NCBI RefSeq assembly: GCF_020379485.1 | Contig: NW_026016805.1 | Span: forward strand, 1-64,000 | DNA length: 64,000 bases | Direction of reading: 5' to 3' | Source: Brassica napus | Lineage: Eukaryota; Streptophyta; Magnoliopsida; Brassicales; Brassicaceae | In this document: piece by piece, positions 14,201 to 25,389 of the stretch | Layout: each line of letters opens with the position of its first letter | Numbering within the stretch: the stretch's first letter is position 1 | Notes under the pieces: model-generated | Database searches by the model: none | What the model was told of the DNA's origin: nothing | The model's input: the letters and a program-made list of their open reading frames with translations, nothing else | Position numbers and translations under genes: made by a program

Positions 14201-15399
14201 CAAACTGGGAAACTGGAATCACCTGATTTGAAAGTGGGATAACTTCTTCATCCCAACTCCTATGAGATTTATTCAACTTCCTGGTGATTCTCCACCACTT
14301 TTGTATCCAAATCAAGCTTCTTACAAAGAGATTCATCCTGGTTTGATTGGAACGACGAAGAAGCTGTGCTATTCCCAAACTGGGAAACTGGAATCACCTG
14401 ATTTGAAAGTGGGATAACTTCTTCATGCCAACTCCTATGAGATTTATTCAACTTCCTGGTGATTCTCCACCACTTTATGTATCCAAATCAAGCTTCTTAC
14501 AAAGAGATTCATCCTGGTTTGATTGGAACGACGAAGAAGCTGTGCTATTCCCAAACTGGGAAACTGGAATCACCTGATTTGAAAGTGGGATAACTTCTTC
14601 ATGCCAACTCCTATGAGATTTATTCAACTTCCTGGTGATTCTCCACCACTTTATGTATCCAAATCAAGCTTCTTACAAAGAGATTCATCCTGGTTTGATT
14701 GGAACGACGAAGAAGCTGTGCTATTCCCAAACTGGGAAACTGGAATCACCTGATTTGAAAGTGGGATAACTTCTTCATGCCAACTCCTATGAGATTTATT
14801 CAACTTCCTGGTGATTCTCCACCACTTTATGTATCCAAATCAAGCTTCTTACAAAGAGATTCATCCTGGTTTGATTGGAACGACGAAGAAGCTGTGCTAT
14901 TCCCAAACTGGGAAACTGGAATCACCTGATTTGAAAGTGGGATAACTTCTTCATGCCAACTCCTATGAGATTTATTCAACTTCCTGGTGATTCTCCACCA
15001 CTTTATGTATCCAAATCAAGCTTCTTACAAAGTGATTCATCCTGGTTTGATTGGAACGACGAAGAAGCTGTGCTATTCCCAAACTGGGAAACTGGAATCA
15101 CCTGATTTGAAAGTGGGATAACTTCTTCATCCCACTCCTATGAGATTTATTCAACTTCCTGGTGATTCTCCACCACTTTATGTATCCAAATCAAGCTTCT
15201 TACAAAGAGATTCATCCTGGTTTGATTGGAACGACGAAGAAGCTGTGCTATTCCCAAACTGGGAAACTGGAATCACCTGATTTGAAAGTGGGATAACTTC
15301 TTCATGCCAACTCCTATGAGATTTATTCAACTTCCTGGTGATTCTCCACCACTTTATGTATCCAAATCAAGCTTCTTACAAAGAGATTCATCCTGGTTT
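2216..15399 (+). repeat. Satellite array A1: 176-bp CentBr-like centromeric repeat, ~75 monomers
   Basis: Head-to-tail monomers of 176 bp (some 174-175 bp by single-base deletions), each with an AAGCTT site, the dyad TTCCCAAACTGGGAA and the segment CCTGGTTTGATTGG. Copies differ at a few recurrent sites: AAAGAG/AAAGTG after CTTAC, CATGCC/CATCCC, and TTTTCAC or TTTTAC in place of CTTAC. The length fits one nucleosome per monomer. Identification as CentBr rests on remembered sequence. The right edge is the GGTTT target duplication of E2. No gene is supported; short reading frames here are by-products of the repeat. Confidence 0.97.
4117..9391 (+). repeat. Higher-order repeat in A1: 10 monomers (~1.76 kb) x 3
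   Basis: Reading each monomer's AAAGAG (A) or AAAGTG (T) state gives T-T-A-A-A-A-A-T-A-A for copy 1 and the same for copy 2. Copy 3 reads T-T-A-A-A-A-A-A-T-A. The third monomer of each copy carries the rare CATCCCACTTCC variant (CACTTCC at 4582, 6341, 8099). AAGCTT sites opening each copy are at 4117, 5875 and 7632, with the next block at 9392, giving periods of 1758, 1757 and 1760 bp. The pattern decays on both sides. Confidence 0.85.
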
Positions 15400-15868
15400 T
15401 ATACACTTTTGTGTATTAGAGTGTGTTTAAGAACAATCAGATTGTTTTGTGTAAGATTAAAGAGATTAAGAGAATAAGTAGAGAGAGAATAGAGAGAATA
15501 CTCAAAACTCCATTTATTAAATTAATGTCTCAGATACAAGTTATATATGAAGAGATAAGGATAATACAAAGAGGATTTCGAAATCATAAGCATGTGAAGT
15601 CAAGGGATAGGCTGTAAAGATGCTTCACATGCTTGGACAGGCTGTAAAGGTGCTTTACCTTTCCAGCTATGACCAGACCTTATCCAAACTACTCCTTCCT
15701 TATCCAGACTTCCTCTTGGGCGTGATCCACTCTCCAAAGGGATGCAAAGTAACTTCCTAAGCTTTTAACTTAGTTACCACAGTCAAACCGAAGTTACTGT
15801 GGTAAAACTCCAAAGTTACTATCTGCCCCAATACTCTTCCTCTATCAATGTATCACCTCTTCTCAACA
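15400..15868 (-). repeat. E2 3' LTR
   Basis: On the minus strand it begins TGTTGAGAAGAGG after the purine tract and ends at the satellite. It is 469 bp, the same length as its partner. It carries TTACCACAGT and ACTGTGGTAA as an inverted pair at about 15773-15804. A minus-strand TATATAA lies at 15541-15547. The 64-codon plus-strand frame inside it is not a gene. Confidence 0.93.
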
Positions 15869-15985
15869 CTCCCCCTCAAGCTTGACCATGTAGAACAAGT
15901 CAAGCTTGGAAACCATGAAGACCTCCCTCATTAAAAACCTCACCAAGGAAAACCCATTGGGATAAAACCTTGATGAGGGAAAAAG
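15869..15985 (-). other. E2 3' untranslated conserved block and polypurine tract
   Basis: The polypurine tract (CTCCCCCTC on the plus strand, 15869-15877) directly abuts the 3' LTR. The conserved untranslated block shared with the other elements lies at about 15923-15985. Confidence 0.85.
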
Positions 15986-16010
15986 AGTGGAGACTCCATG
16001 GTTAAGGGGC

Positions 16011-17435
16011 TCAGCTCCTTGGAGTAAGATCAATGAGTCCAAGCCTTGATAGTATGGACTCCATTGTCTTTAATCTCGCTGCCTTAGTAAACACATCTGC
16101 AAGCTGGTCTTCACTTCTTGTATAACATGGCAGTATCACTCCTAAGATAATCATCTGCCTCACCTTATGACAATCCACCTCTATGTGCTTTGTTCTCTCA
16201 TGAAACACTGAGTTGGAGGCAATGTGGATAGCTGCTTGATTGTCACAATGCATAGTCATAGGAGTAGTCTGCTCAATCTCTAGATGCTTCAAGATCCCCT
16301 TGATCCACACCAACTCGTTTGTCAGCTTCAACATGGCTCTATACTCAGCTTCAGCACTTGAACAGGAGAAAACCTTCTGCTTCTTACTCTTCCAAGTTAC
16401 CAAGTTCCCTCCAATGAATGTACAATACCCAGTAGTTGATCTCCTGTCCACTCTATCTCCTGCCCAATCAGCATCACAATAACCAACCACTTCTGTACTG
16501 CCATTGCAGCCCATCCAAACTCCTTGTCCAGCCGTCCCACTTAAATACCTCAGTATCCTATCAACCATCTTCCAATGATGGACCTTTGGCGCCTGCATAT
16601 GTTGACTCACTTGATTCACAGCGAAGCATATATCTGGCCTAGTAATTGTCAAGTAGATCAGCTTGCCAACCATCTTCCTGTATAGCTTAGGATCCTCAAA
16701 CAGCTGCTTCTCTTCAACCTCCCCTTCACGCAGAACCTTATATCCCTCCTCGAGGGGTGTCTTAGCTATCTTTCCTCCAAGCACATCAGTCTCCTTCAAC
16801 ATATCCATAGTATACTTCCTTTGAGACATAAACAAACCCTCCTTTGATCTGCATATCTCAATGCCCAGAAAATACTTCATCTCTCCCAAATCCTTGATGT
16901 CAAACACAGATTTGAGAAACTCCTTAGTAGCTTGAATCCCTGCCTTATCACTCCCTGTGATAATCAAATCATCCACATACACTAGAATCACAATGATCCC
17001 TGAAGGTCCTGTCAAGGTGAAGAGAGTGTGATCTAATTCAGACTTCCTAAAGCCTCTCCCATTGAGTGTTGTACTCAGCTTCCTGTACCAAGCTCTAGGT
17101 GATTGTTTCAGCCCATATATTGCCTTCTTCAATCTCAAAACATTCCCTGGCTTTACTAGATGCTCAAGACCAGGAGGAGGAAGCATGTATACCTCATCTT
17201 CTAGCTCACCTTGTAAGAAAGCATTCTTCACATCCATCTGCCACAAATCCCACTCCAAGTTTGTTGCAATGGACAACACAATCCGAACTGTATGTAGCTT
17301 AGCTACTGGTGCAAAGGTATCAATGTAATCCTCTCCATAGGTCTGTGTAAATCCTCTTGCAACCAATCTGGTCTTCTTCCTATCAATCTGTCCATTTGCT
17401 AGATACTTGATTGTGAAGATCCATCTACTAGATAC
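16011..17435 (-). pseudogene. E2 pol, C-terminal part: reverse transcriptase and RNase H
   Basis: This is the 3' part of E2's polyprotein, cut off from the rest by E3. It opens at the break with SSRWIFTIKYLANGQ, the start of the copia RT domain. It contains the catalytic YVDD (nt 16968-16979), then RNase H with CDADWAGDR, SSAEAEYRAM and the DNQAAIHIASNS region, and ends in LIDLTPRS. No stop interrupts it between 17435 and the TGA at 16011. The open frame runs on to 17585, but those ~50 codons are E3 LTR sequence and not part of the gene. Confidence 0.92.
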
Positions 17436-18065
17436 TGTTGAGATGAGGAAGTCATATGATAAGAGGAGAGGAGTTAGGAGAGTAATGGGAGAGAGAACGG
17501 ATGGCATGTGTACGGACAGTACGGTCAGTGTACGGCCAGTACGGATCATCTCGACCATCACTACTCTAAATCTACTTAAGGACACACTATGGGTTGTGCA
17601 AAGTTAGGGCATGAAGTGTACTTGGTGGGAGTGTCCGTACATCTGAGGGAACGTGAAGTGGAAGGAAGATGGACGAGTGAAGACACTGATATATGGAGAA
17701 GGTTTGAGAACGGATCAGACCGTTTAGAGATAAGGTTGAGACGCGCCTTATCTATCCAGGCTTGGACAGGCTGTAAAGCCGGAAGCATGTGAACATCTTG
17801 GTCCGTCCATTTCAAAAGAGCTTCTTCCTTTAGTGTTGACTCCACATGCTTAGACTAGTGCCTTATTCTTTACGTTAAAACCCTAGTGCTTCTCCTATAT
17901 AAGTTGTAAACCCATCTCTTAATAATATTAGACAGTTCAGATTATTATTAGCCTCCATGGCTTTTCTCTTAGTCTCTTGATCTCAGATTCTACTCTAAAT
18001 CATCTCTAATACTTCTCTAATCTCTCCTAAACTCTCAGATTACTCTTTATACTCTAAAACTTTTA
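17436..18065 (+). repeat. E3 5' LTR
   Basis: 630 bp, starting TGTTGAGATGAGG and ending CTTTTA directly before the primer binding site. TACGG words cluster at 17511-17544, and a TATATAA box lies at 17896-17902. It differs from the 3' LTR in CACTAT/CATTAT, GGCTGTAA/GGCAGTAA and TTAGACT/TTATACT. Confidence 0.95.
17896..17902 (+). promoter_or_regulatory. TATA box of E3 5' LTR
   Basis: TATATAA about 170 bp before the LTR end. It occupies the same place as TATA-like words in the other LTRs and is followed by the conserved TTGTAAACCC. Inferred RNA polymerase II promoter for the element's genomic RNA. Confidence 0.7.
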
Positions 18066-18078
18066 TGGTATCAGAGCC
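18066..18078 (+). other. E3 primer binding site
   Basis: TGGTATCAGAGCC immediately follows the 5' LTR. This is the usual plant Ty1/copia primer site, complementary to the 3' end of initiator methionine tRNA. The next ~210 bp to 18286 is untranslated leader. Confidence 0.92.
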
Positions 18079-18286
18079 AGGTTCTTGAGAATCTGAGTTC
18101 TTTGCGTGGGCTAAAGACTAAAGCTTTGAAGGTTCCGTGGAGTCTCTAGCCTCAAGTCTTGCTTGGTTACGTTGTGGTTACAAGATTGAAGCTTTTGCGT
18201 GTGTGTTGTGAGTTCTTGACGTGTTGGTGCAGTCTAGTCTCAAGTTCAAAGTCTTCTACAAGTAGTTCAAGAACAAGCTGTTGAAG

Positions 18287-21200
18287 ATGGATGGAGGGAT
18301 AAGCATGCACATGAAGGTGGCAGTTACTTTCAAGGGGAGTAACTACTTGGTGTGGTCTCGGATGGTGAGAACCACAGTGGGAAGTAAGGGTTTGTGGAAG
18401 CATCTCACGGATGGTGAAGCTCCACAGCTCATTACTCAGGGAGAAGACTCGGAAGAGGTCTCAAATGAAACGGCCGTAGAGAAGTGGCAGCGAGAAGACA
18501 TGCTTGTGATGTCAGTTCTTCATGCCTCTCTAGAGCCGGCGATCCTAGAGGCTTACAGCTATTGTGAGTCAGCTAAGGAACTATGGGACACCTTGAAGAA
18601 GGTGTATGGGAATGCTTCAAACCTTCACCGAGTGTTTGAAGTAAAGAAAGCCATAAACGGCATGGTACAAGATGACATGGAATTCACCAAACATTTGGGG
18701 AGGTTCCGGTCCTTATGGTCAGAGCTTGAGATGCTGAGGCCAAGCACAACCGATCCACAGCTGCTTAAAGAGAGGAGGGAGCAGGATAAGGTCTTTGGAC
18801 TATTGCTTACCTTGAATCCGGCTTACAACTCACTGATTAAACACATGTTGAGAGCGGATAAGCTACCAGACCTTGAGGAGGTGTGCTCTCAAATTCAGAA
18901 GGAGCAGGGGTCTATTGGATTATTTGGAAGCAAATGAGAGATGTCACTTGCAAATAAGGCTGCGCAAGTCAACTCTGATGAAGCTCCTCAAGCAAACAAG
19001 GCCGGTTACAACAAGTTTGAAGACAGGAAGTTCAATGGGAGCTGTGATCATTGCAAGAAGCATGGCCATAAGAAGAGCCAGTGCTGGATACTCCACCCCC
19101 ATCTGAAGCCAGCCAAGTTCTTGAAGGAGAGGGATGCCAGGGCAAATGTGAGTGAAGGATCAAGCGGTGCTGGTACCTCAGGAAAGAGCAATGATGAAGG
19201 AGGAAGGGAGAGTGATGGCAGGTCCTTGGTGGCGTATGCAGGCAATCCAAATCACCGAGGAGGGGAGCAAGACTACATTAGGAGATCAGACATTGACTCC
19301 CTCATCAAGATGCTTAAGGAAAACGGTAACACTTATGGTTATTCTTTTGGTGCATCAATGATAGTTAAGAATGATGATAATAGTCTTGAGAAACATGGAA
19401 TTGCCAAACCGGATCATGTATATGCTAGTCTTGCTAGGACTGATCACTCTCTCAAGTCATCTAGTACACTTTGTCTTATGGCTAATGACATGACTAAACC
19501 ATTAGTAGTTGATTCTGGTGCATCTCATCATATGATTAGTGACACTAGTTTGAGTTAAAGATATTGAACCTGCTAATGGACATGTGATGATTGCAAATGG
19601 AGATAAAATCCCTATTAGAGGAATAGGAAACTTAAAACTATTTAATAAACATACTAGAGCATTCTACATGCCAGAATTCACATCAAACTTACTATCAGTA
19701 AAGAAGTGTACTACTGATCTTCATTGCAATGTTATCTTTAGTCCTAATGATGTGAAGTTTCAGGATATTGAGAGCAGCCAGTTGATTGGAAAAGGAGTTA
19801 CTAAAGGGGATCTTTACATGCTTGAAGAATTAGCTCCTGTTTCTGAATCAAGCTGTTTATTTACTACTTCAAGTTTGAATAAGAATGCTTTGTGGCATGC
19901 TAGACTAGGACATCCTCATAGTAGAGCCTTGAATTTGATGTTGCCAGGTGTTAATTTTGAGAATAAAGACTGTGAAGCTTGCATTTTAGGCAAACATTGA
20001 AAAACTGTGTTTCAAAAGTCATCTACTGTTTATGAAAAATGCTTTGATTTGATTCATTCTGATGTATGGACTGCACCTTGCTTATCTAGGGAGAATCATA
20101 AGTATTTTGTCACATTCATTGATGAAAAATCCAAATACACCTGGTTGACCTTAATCCCATCTAAAGATAGAGTTCTTGATGCATTTAAAAACTTTCAAGC
20201 TTATGTGACTAACCATTATCATGCTAAGATTAAAATTTTTAGATCAGATAATGGAGGAGAATACACTAGCCATGCATTCAAGTATCATCTAGCTCATCAT
20301 GGGATTCTTCATCAAACAAGCTGCCCTTACACACCTCAACAGAATGGTGTGGCTGAGAGGAAGAATCGACATCTCATGGAGACTGCTCGGTCATTAATGT
20401 TTCAAGCAAATGTTCCCAAAAGGTTTTGGAGTGATGCTGTGGCCACTGCTTGCTACCTGATCAACCGGACACCTACAAAGATCCTTGAAGATCAGGCACC
20501 ATTTGAGGTCTTGAATAAACACAAGCCGTCGGTAGAACACTTGAGAGTCTTTGGGTGTTTGTGCTATGTGTTGATTCCGGGACAGATGAGGAGTAAGTTG
20601 GAAGCAAGGAGTACAAAGGCTGTATTCATAGGCTACTCTACAACACAGAAGGGATACAAATGCTATGATCCAGAAGGAAGAAGATTTCTAGTATCACGGG
20701 ATGTGAAGTTTGTAGAAGAAAGAGGATACTATGAAGAAAAGAACCAAGAAGACTTGAAAGATCTAACCTCAGATAAGGCTGGGGTGTTAAGGATTATCCT
20801 AGAGGGGCTAGGAATCAAGATGTCCCAGGATCAGAACTCTGGTCAAAGGGAACAACATGGAGACTCTCACCATGATCGTGAGGGGGGAAATGAGCCTGAA
20901 GTTCAAGAAAGTGGCCAAGAAGGAGCCGGCTTGAATGAGGAAGGGTTGGAGACAAGTTTAGGCCAAGATGGAGCCGGCTTAAATCAGGAACAAAGGGAGA
21001 TAAGTTCAGGCTCTCACAATCAAGGTGAGCAGGAACAAAGAGAAGTAGAAGCATCAGTTGAGGATGTAGAAGAAGAAGAAGAACAACTGGATGTTCAAGA
21101 GCAAGCCGTGAGAGTTCAACAACCAGAATTGAGGAGAAGCACAAGAGTGAGGAAGGATCCTTCCTCTTGGGTAAACACGAGAGTGTACTACAATGCCCAA

Positions 21201-22844
21201 GCAGTGGAGCATCCTTCTCAAGCTGTGTGCTCCTTTGCTCAATATCCTAAAGCACATTGCGCATTTATGGTAAATCTGGATGAGGGTTATATCCCAAGAA
21301 GCTATGAAGAGGCAATACAAGACAAGGAGTGGAAGGAATCAGTTGGAGCTGAGGCAGGAGCTATGATCAAGAATGATACATGGTATGAGAGTGAGTTACC
21401 TAAAGGGAAGAAGGCTGTGACTAGTAGATGGATATTCACAATCAAGTATAAGGCTGATGGTCAGGTTGAGAGGAAGAAGTCAAGACTGGTTGCAAGAGGC
21501 TTTACTCAAACATATGGAGAAGATTACATTGAGACCTTTGCACCAGTGGCTAAGCTACACACAATCCGGATTGTATTAAGCTTGGCTGTGAATCTTGGAT
21601 GGGGCTTATGGCAAATGGATGTGAAGAATGCATTTCTACAAGGAGAGCTTGAGGATGAAGTGTATATGCATCCACCTCCGGGCTTGGAACACTTAGTAAA
21701 GAAAGGGAATGTGTTGAGACTGAAGAAAGCTATCTATGGGCTGAAGCAATCACCAAGAGCTTGGTATAACAAGCTGAGCACTACTCTTAATGGCCGAGGC
21801 TTCAAGAAGTCTGAGCTAGATCACACTCTCTTCACTCTAAGTACTCCCTCAGGTATGATTGCACTTCTTGTGTATGTTGATGATATCATTATCACAGGGA
21901 GTGATAAGGAAGGTATCATAGCAACCAAGGAGTTCCTTAAATCCAAGTTTGAGATTAAAGACTTGGGAGAAATGAAATACTTTCTTGGAATTGAGATATG
22001 TAGATCCAAGGAGGGTTTGTTCATGTCCCAAAGAAAGTATACACTTGATCTCTTGAAAGGTGCAGGTGCTTATGGAGGCAAGACAGCAAGGATGCCTACG
22101 GAGGATGGCTACAAAGTCCCACGAGAGGGGGAGATTGAAGACAGCAAACCTTATCAGGATCCTAAACTCTATAGAAAACTAGTTGGCAAATTGATTTATC
22201 TTACCATAACTAGGCCTGACATTTGTTTTGCTGTGAATCAGGTGAGTCAACACATGCAAGTGCCTAAGGAGCATCATTGGCGGATGGTGGAGAGGATCTT
22301 GATGTATCTCAATGGCTCACCTGATCAAGGAGTATGGATGGGCTGCAATGGAAGCACAGAAGTTGTTGGATACTGTGATGCTGATTGGGCTGGTGATAGA
22401 GCTGACAGGAGATCAACAACCGGCTATTGCACATTCATTGGAGGCAACTTGGTGACTTGGAAGAGCAAGAAGCAAAAGGTGGTGTCTTGCTCAAGTGCAG
22501 AAGCTGAGTATAGAGCCATGCTGAAGCTTACAAACGAGCTAGTATGGATCAAGGGCATCTTGAAGCATTTGGGGATTGATCAAGCCACGCCAATGACCAT
22601 GCATTGTGATAACCAAGCCGCGATCCACATAGCCTCCAACTCGGTGTTCCATGAAAGAACCAAGCACATTGAGGTTGATTGTCACAAGGTGAGGCAGATG
22701 ATTGTCCTAGGAGTCATCTTGCCATGCTACACTAGGAGTGAAGATCAGTTGGCTGATGTGTTCACTAAGGCAGCAAGACAGAAGACTATGGAGTCCATTC
22801 ATATCAGATTGGGACTCATAGATCTTGGGAAGAGAAGGAGCTAA
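18287..22844 (+). pseudogene. E3 gag-pol polyprotein gene, broken by two stops and a frameshift
   Basis: The order is that of a copia polyprotein: Gag with the UBN2-like region, a CCHC knuckle (CDHCKKHGHKKSQC), protease (VDSGASHHMISD), the GAG-pre-integrase HHCC region, integrase, an acidic linker, RT with YVDD (nt 21873-21884) and RNase H ending LIDLGKRRS. I use the ATG at 18287; the frame opens slightly earlier at a TTG. Three lesions are visible against E4 and E6. TGA at 18935-18937 replaces a Gly codon just after the Gag domain. A frameshift near 19552 follows the protease motif. TGA at 19998-20000 replaces the Cys of GKHC before integrase. From 20007 to 22844 the frame is open for 945 codons. 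Autonomous function is unlikely. Confidence 0.93.
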
Positions 22845-22870
22845 TCCCCTAAGTCATGAGGTCTTTACTC

Positions 22871-22984
22871 TTTTTCCCTCATCAAGGTTTTGTCCCAATG
22901 GGTTTTCCTTGGTGAGGTTTTTAATGAGGAAGATCTCATGGCTATCCAAGCTTAGACTTTCGCAAAGATAAGCTTGAGGGGGAG
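22871..22984 (+). other. E3 3' untranslated conserved block and polypurine tract
   Basis: The conserved block with the GTCCCAATGGG core lies at 22871-22929. The purine tract GAGGGGGAG at 22976-22984 touches the 3' LTR. Confidence 0.88.
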
Positions 22985-23614
22985 TGTTGAGATGAGGAAG
23001 TCATATGATAAGAGGAGAGGAGTTAGGAGAGTAATGGGAGAGAGAACGGATGGCATGTGTACGGACAGTACGGTCAGTGTACGGCCAGTACGGATCATCT
23101 CGACCATCACTACTCTAAATCTACTTAAGGACACATTATGGGTTGTGCAAAGTTAGGGCATGAAGTGTACTTGGTGGGAGTGTCCGTACATCTGAGGGAA
23201 CGTGAAGTGGAAGGAAGATGGACGAGTGAAGACACTGATATATGGAGAAGGTTTGAGAACGGATCAGACCGTTTAGAGATAAGGTTGAGACGCGCCTTAT
23301 CTATCCAGGCTTGGACAGGCAGTAAAGCCGGAAGCATGTGAACATCTTGGTCCGTCCATTTCAAAAGAGCTTCTTCCTTTAGTGTTGACTCCACATGCTT
23401 ATACTAGTGCCTTATTCTTTACGTTAAAACCCTAGTGCTTCTCCTATATAAGTTGTAAACCCATCTCTTAATAATATTAGACAGTTCAGATTATTATTAG
23501 CCTCCATGGCTTTTCTCTTAGTCTCTTGATCTCAGATTCTACTCTAAATCATCTCTAATACTTCTCTAATCTCTCCTAAACTCTCAGATTACTCTTTATA
23601 CTCTAAAACTTTTA
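22985..23614 (+). repeat. E3 3' LTR
   Basis: 630 bp and nearly identical to the 5' LTR (three differences). TACGG words lie at about 23060-23094. It is followed by the GATAC target duplication and then E2 sequence. Confidence 0.95.
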
Positions 23615-23709
23615 GATACAGCCCTCTTTCCCTTAGGCAGCTCACTCTCATACCATGTATCATTTTTGATCATAGCACCTGCTTCAGCTCCCACTGATTC
23701 TTTCCATTA

Positions 23710-25389
23710 CTTGTCTAACATAGCTTCTTCATAAGTCCTTGGTACATAACTCTCATCCAGACTAATCATAAAGGCATAATGCTCCTCTGGAAACTCAGCA
23801 AAGGAACACATGGCTTGAGAAGGATGCTCCACAGCCTGGGCATTGTAGTACACTCTCGTGTTTACCCAGTTGGAAGGATCCCTCTTTATCCTTGTGCTCC
23901 TCCTCAAAGCTTGAACCTGATCTTCAGTTTGCACACTAGCCGGCTCCACTTGCTCTTCTTCTGAACTGGCCGGTCTGAGTTGTTCTTCTACACTAGACTG
24001 AACCTCATCCACTTCTCCACTAGACTGAACCTCATCCACTTCTCCACTAGACTGAACCTCATTGTTCTCAACTTCTTGTGATGTATCTTGATCATGAAGA
24101 CCTGAATCCTCTTGGTTTTGCTCTTGCTCACCAGATTCAGTTCCATTCCCCCTCTCATGATCAAGAGGAGTTGTTCTTCCAGCTCCACCACTCTGATTGG
24201 AAGACTCTCTCCTTCCGGTTTCCTGATCCTGGGATAATCCTATCCCAAGCTTCTCTAACAACACTCTCAGTATTGTTGCCTTATCAGATGGAGCTTGAGA
24301 CAAATCCTTCAGATTTTCCCACTCCTTTTCTTCATAATAACCTTTTGTTTCAACAAACTTCACTTCTCTAGATACCATCACTCTCCTTGCTTCAGGATCA
24401 TAGCACTTGTACCCCTTCTGAGTGATAGAGTAACCAATGAACATAGCCTTAGCCTTAGTACTCTTTGCCTCCAGCTTGTTTCTCTGCTCTCCTGGAACCA
24501 TGACATAGCACACACACCCAAAGACACGTAGATGATCAATGACAGGTTTACTCTTGTTCAATACCTCAAATGGAGACAGATTCTTCAATATCTTGGTTGG
24601 AACCCGGTTGATGAGATAGCAAGCAGTCTGCACAGCATCACTCCAAAAGCGTTTTGGGACATTTGCATGAAACATCATTGATCTAGCAACCTCCATCAAG
24701 TGCCTGTTCTTCCTCTCAGCTACCCCATTCTGCTGTGGTGTGTAAGGGCAGCTAGTCTGATGCACAATCCCATGCTTGGCTAGATGACTCTTGAAGGCAT
24801 TGCTGATGTATTCACCTCCATTATCTGATCTCAGTACCTTCACAGTAGCATTGTATTGATTAGATACATATGCTTGGAAGTTCATAAATGCTTCTAGCAC
24901 CCTATCTTTAGATGGAAGCAATGTAAGCCAAGTATACTTAGACTTCTCGTCAATGAATGTCACAAAGTACTTCTGGCTATCTCTAGACAAACAAGGAGCA
25001 GTCCACACATCTGAATGAACTAGATCAAAGCAATGCTCATAAGTAGTTTCTGATGTTGGAAAAACAGTCCTACAATGCTTCCCTAATATGCATGCTTCAC
25101 ACTCCAAGTGACTAAATGACATATTAGGAATTATCAATTCAATAGCACGAGCATGAGGATGTCCCAATCTAGCATGCCAAGTAATACTATCAATCTTCTC
25201 ATAAGTACTACTCAAACACATAGAATCAAAGGGTTTAGAGATCTTAGCCAATTGGAGCTGATATAGATTATTCTTGCTGTCTCCTCTCCCAATGACCCTT
25301 CCAGTCTTCAAATCTTGGAACTCAACATCATCTGGCCTGAATACTACTTGACAGCCAAGATCAATTGTGGCTTTCCTCACAGATAGCAA
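23710..25389 (-). pseudogene. E2 pol, N-terminal part: pre-integrase, integrase, acidic linker
   Basis: On the minus strand this reads from the end of the protease region (LLSVRKATIDLG) through the HHCC zinc region (WHARLGHPHAR...CEACILGKHC). It continues into integrase (HSDVWTAPCLSRD, FRSDNGG-type RSDNGGEY, QQNGVAERKN) and the copia-specific GYSITQKGYKCYDP stretch, then an acidic Gln/Glu/Ser-rich linker. A TAA at 23707-23709 follows MLDK where the related copies have a Glu codon before WKES, so translation stops before RT. The linker contains a 9-residue repeat (VQSSGEVDE) encoded by a 27-bp tandem repeat. Upstream, a one-base deletion near 25391 separates it from gag. Confidence 0.92.
23987..24067 (-). 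repeat. 27-bp tandem repeat in the E2 pol linker
   Basis: Three copies of a 27-bp unit starting at 23987, 24014 and 24041; the first copy has one mismatch. They encode repeats of VQSSGEVDE on the minus strand. E5's linker lacks this array but has a related QSSGD/QSGGN pair. Confidence 0.85.

Larger units (their letters stand above)
17436..23614 (+). mobile_element. E3: complete Ty1/copia retrotransposon (subfamily A) inserted in E2
   Basis: A full 6,179-bp element with 630-bp LTRs, primer binding site and polypurine tract. It is flanked by the 5-bp target duplication GATAC (17431-17435 and 23615-23619) in E2's RT region and oriented opposite to E2. The LTRs differ at three sites by my count (0.48%), consistent with E3 being younger than E2 (0.64%). 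Despite the young LTRs, its polyprotein gene has two stops and a frameshift. Confidence 0.96.

Noticed and set aside
13900..14378. 108-codon plus-strand and 84-codon minus-strand frames in A1
   Set aside because: They span two monomers joined by single-base deletions (GGTTGATT, GGGATACTTC). There is no independent support for coding.
15423..15617. 64-codon frame, repeated at 26537-26731
   Set aside because: It lies inside E2's LTRs and on the opposite strand to the element; LTR sequence only.
17436..17585. N-terminal ~50 codons of the E2 pol open frame
   Set aside because: They come from E3's LTR read across the insertion point and are not part of E2's gene.
18066..18078. TGGTATCAGAGCC as part of a tRNA gene
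   Set aside because: It is only the retrotransposon primer binding site. No cloverleaf sequence follows.
20815..21320. Minus-strand open frames opposite the pol genes (also in E4, E5 and E6)
   Set aside because: These are shadows of the pol reading frame, caused by its codon composition. Their positions repeat between copies because the copies are homologous.
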